From contig OZ007569.1 of assembly GCA_963931925.1 (NCBI GenBank), forward strand, positions 66,984,250-67,048,249: a stretch of DNA of 64,000 nucleotides, read 5' to 3'. Below the pieces are notes generated by a model that was not told where the DNA came from, searched no databases, and saw only the letters and a program-made list of their open reading frames with translations. Every line of letters begins with the position of its first letter. The stretch's first letter is position 1. This DNA is from Onchidella celtica. Taxonomy: Eukaryota; Mollusca; Gastropoda; Systellommatophora; Onchidiidae. Below are positions 1-13,252 of this stretch, one piece after another. The position numbers and the translations under genes were made by a program.

Positions 1-1378
1 GACGGGGATCATCACTGATTTCCTGAATTTATTGAAGGAGGTTCGCGCCGCTTTCGGCATTTACACCTCGGAGAATCATAACCAGCCACCGTGACTCATT
101 AAAACACGAAAAATAATTAGAAGGAAAATAAGATGAAATTTCCCACGGCCAGCCCCGTAAAAGCCACAAGGAATGCTCAGTCCACTAGTTCACCATTTTC
201 TCACACCTTGCCAGATGAGGGATGTCTGGATGACTCCAGTTGCTTGTTAGCCGACACAGACCTGGGCTTGTGTAATGTCAGACCAGGGAAGAACATGTTT
301 ACATGTCACACAATGATTTCTTTACCTCCTGCATATTAATTTCGTTGGCCCCTTGCGCAATAATTTCTGCTTGTGTTCGGACATGTGGTCTCCGCACTGC
401 ATGCGCGTCGCATCATAAATATTGTTTACACGTTTCAGAAGGACGAAGATCCAGGCTGCCATTCGCACGATCATGCCAACGTTAACTCACAGACTTTCTC
501 CTCGTGAAATCAAGACGAGTTTCCTGCATGTTGAATTTCCTGTAAACGAGCACATGCTGTCATGGCATGGTCCTCTTGATGGAAATGGATTGTTTTGATG
601 CGTAGTTTGGCCCCCAAAACCTGGAGAAGATGGCTCTTGTCTCCGGCTTGTCCACACGTGCAGGACGAGAAGCTGCACGGCTGTGCGTGTCAAATTGTCA
701 TGAGTTGAGCCAATATCCCGCGGCTTAAAGTTTTACTTGTCTGCACCGTTGGGCCCTTTGATGTTGCACGATTTCTCTGGCATATTTTGCTCTTGACGAG
801 GTTTAAACTTCGTGGAAAGTGCCAACTAAGAGGGGCCTTGCAATGTCAAGAGACATTCATTCTCAAATGCCTCTATCTGATTTCATCCAGGTGTGATGAA
901 GTGGCAGGTCTGTTGTTGCCCTGGGCTGTTCCGACACCGCCAGGACGTCGTGACACAATCTCGCCGGAAATCTTTGTCCTCACTCAGCCAATTGTTCGCC
1001 AACTGAAAAGATTTAACTCTCATTACTATATTTTACCTGTACAAAACAACGCCGTTTGTTTTTCCAGTCCATTTAACCGCAGTTGTTTCCAGGAACATAA
1101 AAGGTACAAAGGACATTTAAATTTTCCTTACGCTTTTGAAAACATTTAACACTAAACGAGGAATTCAACTTCATTGGTTTGTTATTATGTGCCAGTGAAT
1201 GCTGTCTCGTTCTGCTGTAGTTAAAACATCAATGGCAGCACTTAGTTTTCCAAATTAGCCACTCATGTAGTTTGACAGTTAAACATAGAACGGTAGTCGG
1301 TGTTCTTAAGGTACGCTATGAGCTGCCTGGTGTCCTTTGTGAAAGATCCTGCATATTATGATAAGTGGGTCAGCGTAA

Positions 1379-1546
1379 AGAGAGGGAGAGATGGGAGGAA
1401 AAATGAAGAGAGAGGGAGAGAACGGAGAGAGAGAGAGAGACATAGTGAGCGAAAGAGGGAGAAAAAGAGAGAGAGAGAGACAAAGAAAGAAAGAGACACT
1501 CAGATAGAGTGAGAGAGAGAGAGAGAGAGACAAAGAGACAGAAAGA
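1379..1546 (+). repeat. GA-rich low-complexity tract
   Basis: Imperfect (GA)n with interruptions, followed at about 1635-1650 by (CAA)n. ORFs here are poly-Arg/Glu or poly-Ser/Leu artefacts. Confidence 0.85.
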
Positions 1547-3848
1547 GGGGATGAAGGAAAGGAAAAGAGGGGTATAGGGTGCAAGGTAAAGAGCCGGAAC
1601 ACACCCACAGCTAGAAGAAGGAATGAAAGAAAACAACAACAACAACAACAGGAATTGACTTTAAAATAAACAGAAACTGTGAGAAAGAGGGGTCCAGAAG
1701 AACAACAAAAAAAAAGCGTATTTCTTAACATTTTATCAGGTACTGATTTTCACGCTCGCACCGATCAGCGGCACTGGATCTTATCTCCCAAACATAAACG
1801 TCTAAAAGTGTTTATTTTCAGAGGCACACAAGCCCTGTGCTTGTGTATACTTTCTCCTTCGGCCGACATAAGATAACCTGTCCTTTTCCTTTTTTTAGAT
1901 CATCGTTCAATTTTTTAATCTACTGTAAAATAGATGGAGGTGTAGACTTTTGATACGGCTTTAACACAGTTATTATCTGGCCCAATTGCAGATGGTAGAC
2001 GCCGGTGACTCAACACGGTACGGATGCTGCGGTCGTGAATATGACAAACCGTTTGCTCGTCTATTAAATATTTCCAGGCCTTTTACAAGTTTATTTTACA
2101 GCCATACTACGTTATTTGAATTATGGTTACTGCGGAAAAGAAATGAGCTACTACCTCACTTTGTGGTAAATCCTTGTCCAAATTTGGCATGGCCTTCTGA
2201 ACCATTAACTGGTGGTAAGAAACTCCTCAGGTGGAGCGAGACAGATGACGATCTTCAGAGGAAGAGTGGGTTCTTTCATTAGATGTTTCGGCCTTTAACT
2301 TCCTGACATCTTCTAGAACCCCGGCCACACCGAGGTCGCCAGGCTCTTCCTTGGGTTTGAACCGGTACCGATGGTTTCTGTTTTTTTGTGCAGGTGTCTT
2401 ATCCCTTTTGCCAACACTGCTACTGGTTATATGTATAATGTACGGCTTTATGAATTTAGTGTTCATTTCTTTTACACCAAATCCAGCAGGAAGCCTTTTC
2501 TGTTGTTGTTGCTATTCTAATTTTCCTGCAAACAATATTTTCTCATTTAAATTACAAGAATATGCAAAGAGATTACTTCATAGCCTTTTATTAAAATCAG
2601 TAATGGTGGGTTGCGCCATCTTGACAAAAAAGCAACAAACAGAAACGCAGATTAGTTCATTTATTTCGCCGGAGACTGTAGTAATCATCTCTGAATTAAC
2701 AGTGTTATTTTTCTAACGTCCATTTTTCTGCCCGATGATATTGATGACACACTGGTATTGTTAACCAATATCAGGTACGTCACGGTGTCTATCTCATATC
2801 GTGAAATTACGCACACGTGAAATGTCTTCTATTCACGATATGGAGTAAAGTTGTAGACTGGAGCTAATTGAAAGGGGGTAGTAGGTGGGTAGTAGGTGAG
2901 CTAAAATAATAATGGAAAGTATAAGAAACTTTTTCCTACCTTAGAAAGACCAAATACATTTGCACTAGAAAGTGAAAAATGTTATTAATATTTCGACAAA
3001 ATTAAACTTTCCAATTATGTCTCCATGATTCAAAAGCTCCCCTGTACGCTTTCCAGACCCAGCCTCTTTCCCCCAATGCACGCTTTCCATTAGGAACCCC
3101 CCCCCCCCACCCCGCTCCAGTTGAGGTCTATTGGTGCTTAGAAGCCTCAGGCTAAAACTGCCCCCCCCCCACCCCACCCCACCACCCCCCTACCCACCCC
3201 ATCCCTGTTCATGATTGTATCTGTTTTTCTTCTTGTTGGTTCTCTTCCCCGTTATCTGTTCCGTGGTGTATCCTTCGTCTTTTTCTGTAGTAGTGGGTGC
3301 CACGGAGTTGGACGGTGCAGAAGGAGGAAAGATAAAGAAGAAGGGTAGGTGGTATCCAAGGCAGCTACTCACGACTGTGCGTATCTTGTAGATGGCGTTT
3401 AGGTCCAGGAAGTATCAACTCTAGTCAGATACCTGTATCAAAGGGTATGCAGACGCTTGCAGATGTCTAAAAGTTTCTCCTTAGCTTTGTCTTATTGTGA
3501 AGATATAGATTACATGAAAACGTTGTCTTCTCAGAAATCCATTTTCACTGGGTATTATGCCTTTGCAAGTTGAAAAGTTGAGGGACAGCAGGTCACAATG
3601 ACACAGTAAGAGTTTTTTTTTTTTTTTTTAAACCGCAGCGGCCCCTGCTGACTTAACTAGAGCCTGTGGCAATCACGATGGAGACGGGCAATTCTCTGAC
3701 ACTATCTCCAGTATCAGACATTGCGCATAACCTTCAGGCGCAAGAAGTATCAGCTTATACAAGCACGCGCCTTCTGTCTCGTTAATTACCCGGCCTCTAG
3801 CCTTAAACTGACGATTTGAAAAGTTACGATAGAGCTAAAGCCTCTGCG

Positions 3849-4092
3849 TATCGACCACTCAGCCAAAAGGAAAAATACTTTCTTTACGACAGATAGTCCT
3901 CTCTCTCTCAAGGAACAGTGTGATGTACCGGGAACAATACTTAAAATGGTGTTAAACCTGCCATTTACATATCGACCACTCAGCTAAAAGGAAAAATACT
4001 TTCTTTACGACAGATAGTCCTCTCTCTCTCAAGGAACAGTGTGATGTACCGGGAACAATACTTAAAAATAATGGTGGTAAAACTGCCATTTA
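3849..4092 (+). repeat. Tandem duplication of a 121-bp unit
   Basis: The unit beginning tatcgaccactcag at 3849 is repeated from 3970 almost without change, including the ctctctctcaaggaacagtg core. The second copy has a few extra bases near its end. More diverged units with the same order of words (gaaaag-tacga-agct, then atc-accactcagct) continue at about 4085-4130 and 4231-4300, so this is the fresh part of an older array. Confidence 0.9.
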
Positions 4093-4514
4093 AATAGGTA
4101 CGACAGGGCCGAACTAAGGCATATCAATCGCTCGGCTTAGAGGGACAAAAAAGTTCATTGCCGTGAACATTTTTCGCACAGAAAAAACACTGCTATATTC
4201 TGAACGCGGTGCTATAAATATGGTGTTAAGCTGCTTATTTGAAAAGCTATGACACAGCTAGGCTCCGGCATTTCAACCATTCAGCTAAAGAAAAAATACG
4301 AAATATTATAAAAACCACAGAAAATCTGTGAGGTCGAAGCAAGGCTCGATGTAAAGAACATTTATTATGCTACGTAGCCCACATGGTTCTTTTTGCCATA
4401 CTTTGACTTAGCTAAAAGAAAATACGAGCATCGCTAAAGACATTTTTCCCTCCGAAAAAGACTGCGATGTATCGAAAATTATAATTATCTTACATGCCAT
4501 TGCAGTTTTTAGGA

Positions 4515-4877
4515 AACTTCCCCATAACTTGTCCCAAGCAGATAGCTTTTTTATCAGCAGTTTTTTGTTTTACGCATTGAACCAGTCTTATTGGCCTTTT
4601 CCTGGACCAGCTTTTTTCCTGTCTAACAGCGAGTTATGTGTATTGAAATTTGAACGATTGCACTGAAAACACTGCCTGAAGTCGAAGACTATTAAATTTA
4701 TCACTGCAATCTTCACACAACTTCCTCATAACTTGCTGTAAGTAGATAATATTTTTATCAGCAGTCTTTTGTTTCCTGCAGCGAACTGGTTTACTCGGCG
4801 TTTTTCTTTTTCCTTTTTCCTCCCAGAACTAGCATTTCCTATCTGGCACTGAGTTATGTACATCGAAATTCGAATGA
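4515..4877 (+). repeat. Diverged tandem pair, about 204-bp offset
   Basis: 4515-4657 and 4719-4877 share ordered blocks: aacttcc-cataactt, agatag/agataat, ttttatcagcagt-ttttgttt, then gagttatgt and gaaatt-gaa. The similarity is moderate, as in an old duplication next to the 121-bp array. Confidence 0.7.
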
Positions 4878-5465
4878 TAACACCTAGGCTCCAATCTGCC
4901 TCCAAATTTATGATTCTCTTTTTTATCTCTCATTTTTACCCTGCCTCTCTCCGAGATGCAAGTTGCTCACACTGTACGCTACGAACGTTTTTACATGTAG
5001 ATCTAACCATCTCTTATTTACACGGGGAAAAATATTTGCCCTTTATCAGTCTTGTTATTCGATGGTTTATTTCTAAATGGTTTTCTTGGGTTAATGAATC
5101 CGTTCCTTGTTGTAACTTAGCACAGAGTCTATCTGGCGCCTGGGGAGGGGAGAGGGAGAGGGGGAGAAAGTGATAGGTGAAAATCAGAGCTAGCGAGAAA
5201 TGAACTAATGAGATTCTCTTTGCTTGTTCCCGATACGTCCTGGAATTACTCCCAAGTGCCTATGATATTTTGTGGGTTTTTTTCTCTTCTGTATTTTCTT
5301 GCTTCTCTTTAGTATTTTTTACACTGGGAACCTCGGGTTTGCTCTCCGGGGTATTAGTAATTCCTGTCGCTTTCGTAAACATATAGTCCTGTACATAATT
5401 ATTCTTGTAATTGAAACTGTGGTTACAGAGTGTACAAAATGTAAAGATGTGTGTGTGTGTGAAAG

Positions 5466-5551
5466 GGGGGGAGAGAGAGAGAGAAAGAGAGAGAGAGAGC
5501 CGAGAGTGAGAGAGAGAGAGAGAAAGAGAGAGAGAGAAAGAGAGAGAGAGG
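5466..5551 (+). repeat. GA-rich microsatellite
   Basis: Imperfect (GA)n after a short (GT)n, followed by (GGT)n and (GGAT)n at about 5558-5592. Confidence 0.85.
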
Positions 5552-5963
5552 GGAGGCTGGTGGTGGTGGTGAATGAATGGATGGATGGATGGTTGAATTG
5601 TTGGATCTGATATCAGGTTATTGTGTATTTTTTGCTGTGTACCCATTAGGAATAGCCTTGGCATCATTAATGAATGCGCATTTGAAACAGAACACAGTAA
5701 CAGCGCAGCGGGATTAAGACTGCATGCATTAAGTGTCACTTCTGTATAATTCATTACAGATGATGCATTAATGAATGTATTATGATTGTGTTACACAAGA
5801 GTTCGAGTGTTCTGGTCTGTCAGGCGAGGACACAATATTAAAATCAATAAGTTAGCTCGGGCTGCCTGTCATTTGATCAGATTTATTCACGTTAATAGCT
5901 TCCCTGATGACCCAGTGTAGATCACGTGTCAGATGGGCAAGGGTATCGGGTTCTGTCCATTCA

Positions 5964-5985
5964 GTGGTCAGTGGTCAGTGGTCAG
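5964..5985 (+). repeat. Three copies of cagtggt
   Basis: Short 7-bp tandem repeat (cagtggt three times) ending in cagcg. Confidence 0.8.
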
Positions 5986-6132
5986 CGACCACGTGAGGGG
6001 AGGGGTCGGAACGGGACGGGTCCAAAGTTAGTCACATCTGATCTTGTTGTGGTGAGGGTGACCGTGGCACTTCGTGGGTGCCATACGTTCTGTAGGTTAG
6101 TGTGAGCAAGTGAGTGAATTCTATGGATTGGC

Positions 6133-6134
<2 letters not shown>

Positions 6135-6177
<43 letters not shown>
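6135..6177 (+). repeat. (GA)21 microsatellite
   Basis: Uninterrupted GA dinucleotides. Confidence 0.95.
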
Positions 6178-6179
<2 letters not shown>

Positions 6180-6609
6180 ATTTGTTGTGCATTTGGCATT
6201 TCGAAAGTGCTCCCTTTTTTTTTCATTTGTTACAGCTCATTACAAGGTCTCTCGAGGCCAATGTCTATGACTTCTTGCATGCTTCAATGGTTTACATGAC
6301 CTGAAACAGAACTGTGATTTATTCGTCCCAGATCCTCTTCATTATTTTGTCACTTTCACTCTGCCTGTGGTGCTTCATCTGTTTCTTGCTTCGTCCAAGT
6401 CTCGAATGTTGCAATGACAATGTGCAACTGGCACACTGGTCTTTACATTTGGCTCACTTTATTTACAGTTTAGTTTTGGTCTGATCTAACGTGAAAGATC
6501 GTATGTGTGTGAGACCGTGAATGAAAAGTAAAATAGTGTTTGATAAAGGGCTGTAGTTAGGGGGGGGGGGGGGGCGTAGTGTTTTGCACAGAAAGTTATA
6601 GCTTTACAT

Positions 6610-6674
6610 ACAGTGAACACAACTCAGTATTTTCTCTATTTGGCTTTGTAATCAGGCTACGCCCCCCTAACAAC
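6610..6674 (+). repeat. Diverged relative of the MITE internal unit
   Basis: This 65-bp stretch aligns with the inside of the 20.9-21.4 kb element: cagtgaacac, a ctctat tract, then ggctttgtaat and ctacg...cctaacaa occur in the same order with scattered mismatches. Runs of G (from 6560), C (6721-6734) and G (6783-6797) lie around it. I did not find the inverted ends here, so it is a fragment or a separate family member. Confidence 0.55.
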
Positions 6675-9512
6675 ATTCTTTGGGAAAAATGCCTATCACC
6701 CGTTGCTCCTTGTTTACAAGCGCCCCCCCCCCCAGTAACTGAGCTGTTTCTTTCCATTGCCCCTGCTGGTCGCAGCTCATAGTGGGGGGGGGGGGGGAAG
6801 CCATGCATTGCTTGCCTTGCATTCCGATCAATCCCTGGGGTGGTAACAGATGGAGTGACCGTTTGTGACCGATTATGTACTGGTGTATTTGTACACGACT
6901 TTGCTCGCCGTTTATTATTCGGCATTTTGCATGAGTATTGTTACGTTATAGTAAATAGATTTTTTTTTTCAAGGATTTGTAACCTAAATGTCTGCTTAAG
7001 AGCTATTTTTGGATCGTACTGTGAGATTTTATGTAGATTAGTTAATGACGTCAAACAACTGTGCTAAAAACTGTTCTGGTGTTCTGGTTGTTGTTGTTGC
7101 TGTTGTAGCTGATCTCTTTAAAGGAAGACAGAATGAATCTGACAAGATTATGAATACCTGGCTGACTCTGATGAATTGAGAGAAGTATACATACAGGTAT
7201 AATTTCAACACGGTCATGACAAAACTGCCACTGCTATTCAGAAAAAATGTGTGGTGGAACAAAGTACTGAAGGCAGAAAACTGGAAGGCAGAAGGTAGCC
7301 ATAAGAGATCATAATTTTCTTTAATTGGCATTTCTAACCGCACAATCTCGTGGTCCCACTGGCGGCAATTTTAGCCTTTTTCTCCCTGGCTTTTTAAAAT
7401 TTTGTTACCAATTTTAGCCCGAGCGGATCCCACTTACATTTTACTTGACTGATTTATTTCCTAAATACATGTAATCTGATTAACTGTGTACGGGAATCAA
7501 TGAAAATGAGAGTATTGGGAATTATGTTGCATTATGTGTTTGTCAAGCAATGAGCCGGTAGAGAACAATCGCTTTACTATTTCAGTCTCCTGACAGTCTT
7601 AGAAGATAAATTGTAGAGTGACGTCTCGTCCTGAAACTGTGGTTCTCTAACGTCTTTACAAAGCAAGGGGTTTGGTGTTGGGGAGGGGACAGCGCAGTGT
7701 TGGCTGAAATGCAGTTGTGGTGGATTGTTTCGAGGGCGAAGCACAGACATTGGGCATTTATGGCAAGACAAGGATATCAAGGGGTTAAAAAGGAGGATTT
7801 TTCTTTTTCAATCATCTTTACCAGCACACAAATGTTAGACATGCTCGGGAAAATTTAGGTAGATTCGGGAGATACGCCAAGACGAAAGAAGCAGAACGTA
7901 AGGAGTAGTTTTAAGCGTACCTGTTCCTTAAATAATATTACTAATATAATCCCGGATTTGAACTGGAACCAATGAAGGACATTAAAGTCCTTAGTTTTTC
8001 AGTGGGTAATACTTCTATAGAACTGACATATCGTTGCTGAGTGTTTCTCCTCAGCTAATTGGGATTTTGGAGAAACATAGTTTAGCCTAGACATATTGGG
8101 ATGATGCGGTACCACAGCCTTGCCATATCTTAAATAACAACAGACATTTTAAGTAATGCATTAGTTTTCAATCTCTTAATCCATATCTAGGAATTTAAAC
8201 TTTGGCCAACAACCTTGAATCACTTTGTGTCTCCTGTACAGATTTCAAACTCGGAGTTAAGTGGACAGAAAGGTACGGTGTGTGGATTTTTGTAACATCT
8301 TTTTCTAAAGAAAAGCCATGTCCTTTTTTGTTCTGTCGCGACCTTAAGTCTTGTTTGTTCTATCTCCATTTTCTGAAAAACTGGAGATCTTTAGTGTGTA
8401 GAATGGGTATAACAAATGCACACTTTGACCCTTGTTTAAAATGCTTTGTGGCATTTATCAAGCGGTTTCTAACTCCACATCATAATACGAAAGCCACAAA
8501 CCTGCATCGACGAATTTCTCAGATGTGTAAAAAGTGGAGATGTAACCAACAAGAAGTAAGGTCGCGCTATGCATTCTTGCAATAAATAATTTGGGATAGA
8601 CACTGCAGATACAAATTGCCGATGTCGATGTATAAACATAAATAACAAAACATGGATTCTACCAAAATACTGGTAGAGAACCGACACGCTTAAGATTTGG
8701 CAAGAGTTAGAAATGAAGACTTGACAAGGACCAATATCTTCCTCTGTCAGATTGTCACGATTGTATAATTACCTTTCAAGTCCCTGTAACATAACAAAAG
8801 ATAGATACACGTCACTGTAATCTTTCGGTATTCTGACCTTTGTCATTGTTTGTGAAGTGACCGCTTGACCAGCACCAGGTCAGGTCTTAGCTCACGCTCG
8901 TAAATTACCAAAAAAGGTAAGTTTTGCCCTCTACCTGTCAGGGGTTGTCACTCTTGTCTGTTCTACTTTTGAGTTTATGGGGTTCTGTCTAGACTCGAGA
9001 TGTCTGATTACTGCCCCTTTGTCATGTTTGTGTCATCCAATAATCTCCCGCTATTCGCCATTCCCTAGAATGACCTAGATGGTCACCAAAGTTCTCGCGT
9101 TTGTTATACTTGTATGCAATTTGGTATTTCCACGACACAAAAATCATAGTAATAATAATGAATTCAAATGACAATTTCTATTTCTGGCATAAAAGTTTAT
9201 TCATTCGCAATTAATAATACTAATTGGTCAATGGATGTCTGGGAAAAATCTAGTTGGAACTTGTGAACTAAATTCGCTGCTGAATAGTTTGTAACCTGAG
9301 CCTGATTGACTACCTCACCTCTTGACTCCTTCTCTTATAAGCCTATTTATTTCTTTTGTTATACGAGTCAAGTAAAGCAAAATTTAATGTCCAAGGCGCA
9401 GGATTATGTGTTCTAAGTTCTAAATGCATTTATGTTTGTGTAAGTGAATGTGAGTCGACACTGCACTGGGATAAAGCGAGCAAGGCAGCCAGCTTGAGTG
9501 AGGCAGAGAGGA

Positions 9513-9513
9513 T

Positions 9514-9548
<35 letters not shown>

Positions 9549-9557
9549 GGGGGGGGG
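9513..9557 (+). repeat. GA microsatellite with G run
   Basis: (GA)n with one interruption ending in a run of G. Confidence 0.9.
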
Positions 9558-10703
9558 CAAGGAAGTGGAGGAGAAAGGCAGGGAGGGAGAGGGAGAAAGA
9601 CAGGCAGGGGACAAATAAATAATTTTAAAAAATCAAACAAAACTGAGCACGATCGTGGGGGATGGGGGTGGTTTATCAACAGAGCAGAGATTGGAGACAG
9701 AAAGATACACAGCTCCGAAAGGAAACAAATGTATTATTTCATCTGAGTTGCCTATGTCGAATTTCACATCACAGTGTCATTGTCACAAAGGCCAGAGCAA
9801 CAAGAAACATGAAACACAAGTTATCACTAGTTTTCCCTTTACCTGGACAAATTCAGTAGAATGCAGACAAGTTCACATTTCATCTGGCCTTCATTTAGCG
9901 CTCTGGTATTTGCTATACTGACAACTCAACATTTAGTTAGTGATGATCGAAATAACATCAGCGTTTTCTTTTTAATCACAATTATCAGGAGGCGGAATAG
10001 AGGCTGGGTGCCATTGTATGGAAAAAGTATGTAAATTTTTCAAATTGCATCAGCAGAGCTAACAAATGTGGTCGATGAAGTCGGCAACTATTCCCGTGTG
10101 ACATAAATACCGAAAGCATCGTCAAAATCTCTGGTTCACCGCGCTTTATCGGAGCTCAAAGTCTTGACGCTGCGGCGCATTTAGCACGACTGAAGGGAAA
10201 CAAATCTGCATAATTAGCGCTGAACAGTACAGAGCCTTTTCCTACTCAAAAGGAACAAAATCGATATCTTGAAATAAGATAAAACCGCTGTGATAAACGA
10301 GATAACATTCTCCTTTTGAGTTACCTCTATGTTTGTGTTCTTCACAGTTTTAGACATATCACGATAGAGAAGTAACTGTTGCAGAGCATTGTATCAAAAT
10401 TTGCTGTAGTTGAAATGTAGAAAAATAATCTACGATCAAGCGGAACAATAGCTTGTTCAGTTAAAAATGTTATTTCGTGACTCATCTTTTACAAGTTTGA
10501 GCACCATTAGCTGGGGAAAATTGTTTTTGATGTTGAGCAGCTGTTGGACAATTTTCATGTATAGTTTGTTTAGCAGGTGTTTGTTGCTGGTTTTTTCCCG
10601 GCGAAGTGTGGACAGGTGGGTGGTAATAGTTTGGTATTGTGTGGTGTTGTGTTGATGTGTTGGTTGTTATTCATTATAGATGCCAGAAATGTAGTGTTTT
10701 TCG

Positions 10704-11118
10704 GTGATGGATGGATGATGGATCGATGAATGGATGGGTGGATGGGTGGACGGACAGACGGATGAATGGATGGATGGATAGATGGAGGGAGGGATGGATG
10801 GATGATGCATGCATGGATGGATGGTAGGATGGATGGGTGGATGGTGGATGGGTGGACGGACGGACGGATCGATGGATAGATGGATGGAGGGATGGATGGA
10901 TAGATGATGGATGGACGAAATGGTGGATGGATGAACGGATGGATGGATGGATGGATGATGAAAGGATAGATGGAATATTGGATGGATGGGTGGAAAGAGG
11001 GGTAGACTGGGAGAAAGGAATGGAGCATAGGTCAGTGGAGATGAAAAAAGTCAAAGGAAATGATGGAGAGTTTATGGATAGATGGATGGAGAAAGGATTG
11101 CGGATGTATGCTTAGATA
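10704..11118 (+). repeat. GGAT minisatellite
   Basis: Mostly tandem ggat/ggac/ggtg four-base words, densest from 10704 to 10995 and degrading to about 11345. It produces long spurious ORFs on both strands (His-Pro-Ser repeats on one, Trp-Met-Asp-Gly on the other), which I do not call as genes. Confidence 0.9.
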
Positions 11119-12400
11119 GATGGAATAAGGGATGGTGGATCTAGGGATGGATTAGATGTTGAAATAGAGGAATACAGGATGAATGGGCAACAAAGCAGTG
11201 GTAAGATAATGGATGAAAGGATGGAGACAGGTAGGTAAGGATAGTGTGGAAAGAAAGAGATGGAAAATTAGGATGAACGGATGAAAGAAATATGAGTGAA
11301 AAGAGGTTAGACGAAAAGATCAGTGGACGAACAGATGAATAAACCTGATGTACGAGTGAACTGGATTAGAATATGGATTGAATGACTGGCGGGTGAACGC
11401 ATAAAGGAGAAAAGATACGCTCGCACATCAAACTATGATTTGCACTCTGTAGTATCGTGTGACTATTCATGCATAATAACTATACGCTGAGTATCAAAAC
11501 CGCAAAACAAGCCACTACAAAGTATTCGAATTATGCATAAGCAATTATATTATTAAAAAAAGTGCGATGCGCCTGATAGACGTAATCCTTTCATGTAAAT
11601 ACTGTTTAATCCACGAACATTAAAGTACCATCTCTGTAATTAGACGTTTCTGTCCTATCAGTTGACGGCCTTCAATCTGTAAGAAGTTAGATAGAATTCA
11701 TGGTTTGATTGTTTGATGTTGCTCATATATCTGTACATCTGTATTTTCTAGTGTACTAAGTTGGGGGGGAAACACCCAAATTCAGGAAAGAAGAGATGGT
11801 TATATTAGGATGAGCGACGGTGTTGATAGTTATTAAATTACACATTCTGTTTGAAACTTCTACAGCGCTGAAAGTCAGTATAAAAGAGAACATATTAATC
11901 TGATTTAAAAAAAAAATTGAAACGCTTGACTTATCAAAGAATTTAAGTAGTGGCATCAGATGTGATGCAAAGTCTGAAAATGTATAACAAACTGAAATGT
12001 GTTTTACTAGCGATTGCTGCAGGACTGGGATTGGTAAGCCTGATAGTCTCGGTCCCCTGTGATGTTGAGCCACACGCGGCCGATGTTCTATTCTGTATTT
12101 CTGTGTCGTTTTCACCCATTTTACTATTTCCTCGTTATTTCTTTCCCCAACACAGTCACACCGTCACGTTCGTCAATTTCATAGTTATCTTCTTCTTGAA
12201 AATCATCTTTACCAAAGTTTGGCAAAGGATAAAAGTATGTGCAGAATTTATCTTAACGCACTGTAAAAACTGTAAAAAGGCGATCCAGTGTAGTACGAGG
12301 AAATAAGATTTCCGTGGGGTGTCACCACTTGCTTCATCAACAGCGTTTGTTCTCTTTCGTTTGTTCCGCTCTCCTCGTCTGATCACATCCAGGGCTACAG

Positions 12401-12403
<3 letters not shown>

Positions 12404-12448
<45 letters not shown>
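12404..12448 (+). repeat. (CT)n microsatellite
   Basis: Uninterrupted CT dinucleotides over 45 bp. Confidence 0.95.
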
Positions 12449-12452
<4 letters not shown>

Positions 12453-13020
12453 GTCATAGTTTGATTTATTCCAAGTCTTCGTTTTCCTTCTTTCTTTCCT
12501 TCCCCTCTTTAATGATTCATGTCCTATAAATCATTACTCTTTTTCTCCGTCAGCCCTCGGTTCCCCTCCCCTTTCCACCACCCTCTTTACCAACGTCACC
12601 TCTAGCCTCTTGCCCATTCGGGCCATCGATTTGACCAGACTTTTAGCTCGCCATCAGTAACCGGCGACCACTCATAACATGGGAAAGGGAGAAGTGGTGG
12701 GGCAGGAAAGATAAATTAATAGCCAGTCAGTTCGATGTTCGGGTGGTCACTCCAGTTCCGAGAGCAATCAGTTGTAATTTTTTTCAGATTCTCGTGCAGG
12801 GATGCTTGGGCTTGGCGCCGTTTGCCGGGTCCTTGCTGCTCCCTCCGCCTGATCCGATCAGTTTCGATCTATTGATTTTTTTTTCTGCTCTCTTAAAAAG
12901 TGTCACGTGAATTTTGTGTGCTTGGTTATGTGTGTTTGTCCGAGTGTGCGTGAGAGACAGATAAGGGTAGGGGGAAGTGACAGAAAAAGAGAGAAAAGGG
13001 GAGGGGAAGAGGAGGCGTTT

Positions 13021-13210
13021 AGAAAGAGACAGAGAGAGAGAGAGAGAGAGAGAGGCAGAGTGAGGTAGAGAGAGAAAGAAAGGGGGAGGGGAAGAGTGGG
13101 CTTTTAGAGAGAGACAGAGAGAGAGAGACAGAGCGAGAGAGAGAAAGACAGAGAGGGGGAAGAGAGAGGGAGAGAGAAAGAAAGAGAGAGAGAGAGAGAG
13201 GGGGGTAAGA

Positions 13211-13250
<40 letters not shown>
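13021..13250 (+). repeat. Long GA-rich tract
   Basis: 230 bp of (GA)n with aaag, caga and ggg interruptions and two similar internal segments, each beginning with a ttta-gagagacagag word. The Ser/Leu ORF on the other strand is an artefact. Confidence 0.9.

Positions 13251-13252
<2 letters not shown>

Noticed and set aside
10570-11115. Long ORFs of His-Pro-Ser and Trp-Met-Asp-Gly repeats
   Set aside because: They are translations of the GGAT minisatellite.
11950-12306. 118-codon plus-strand ORF with hydrophobic segments
   Set aside because: No family signature, no splice or UTR context, and AT/T-rich DNA easily gives hydrophobic ORFs.
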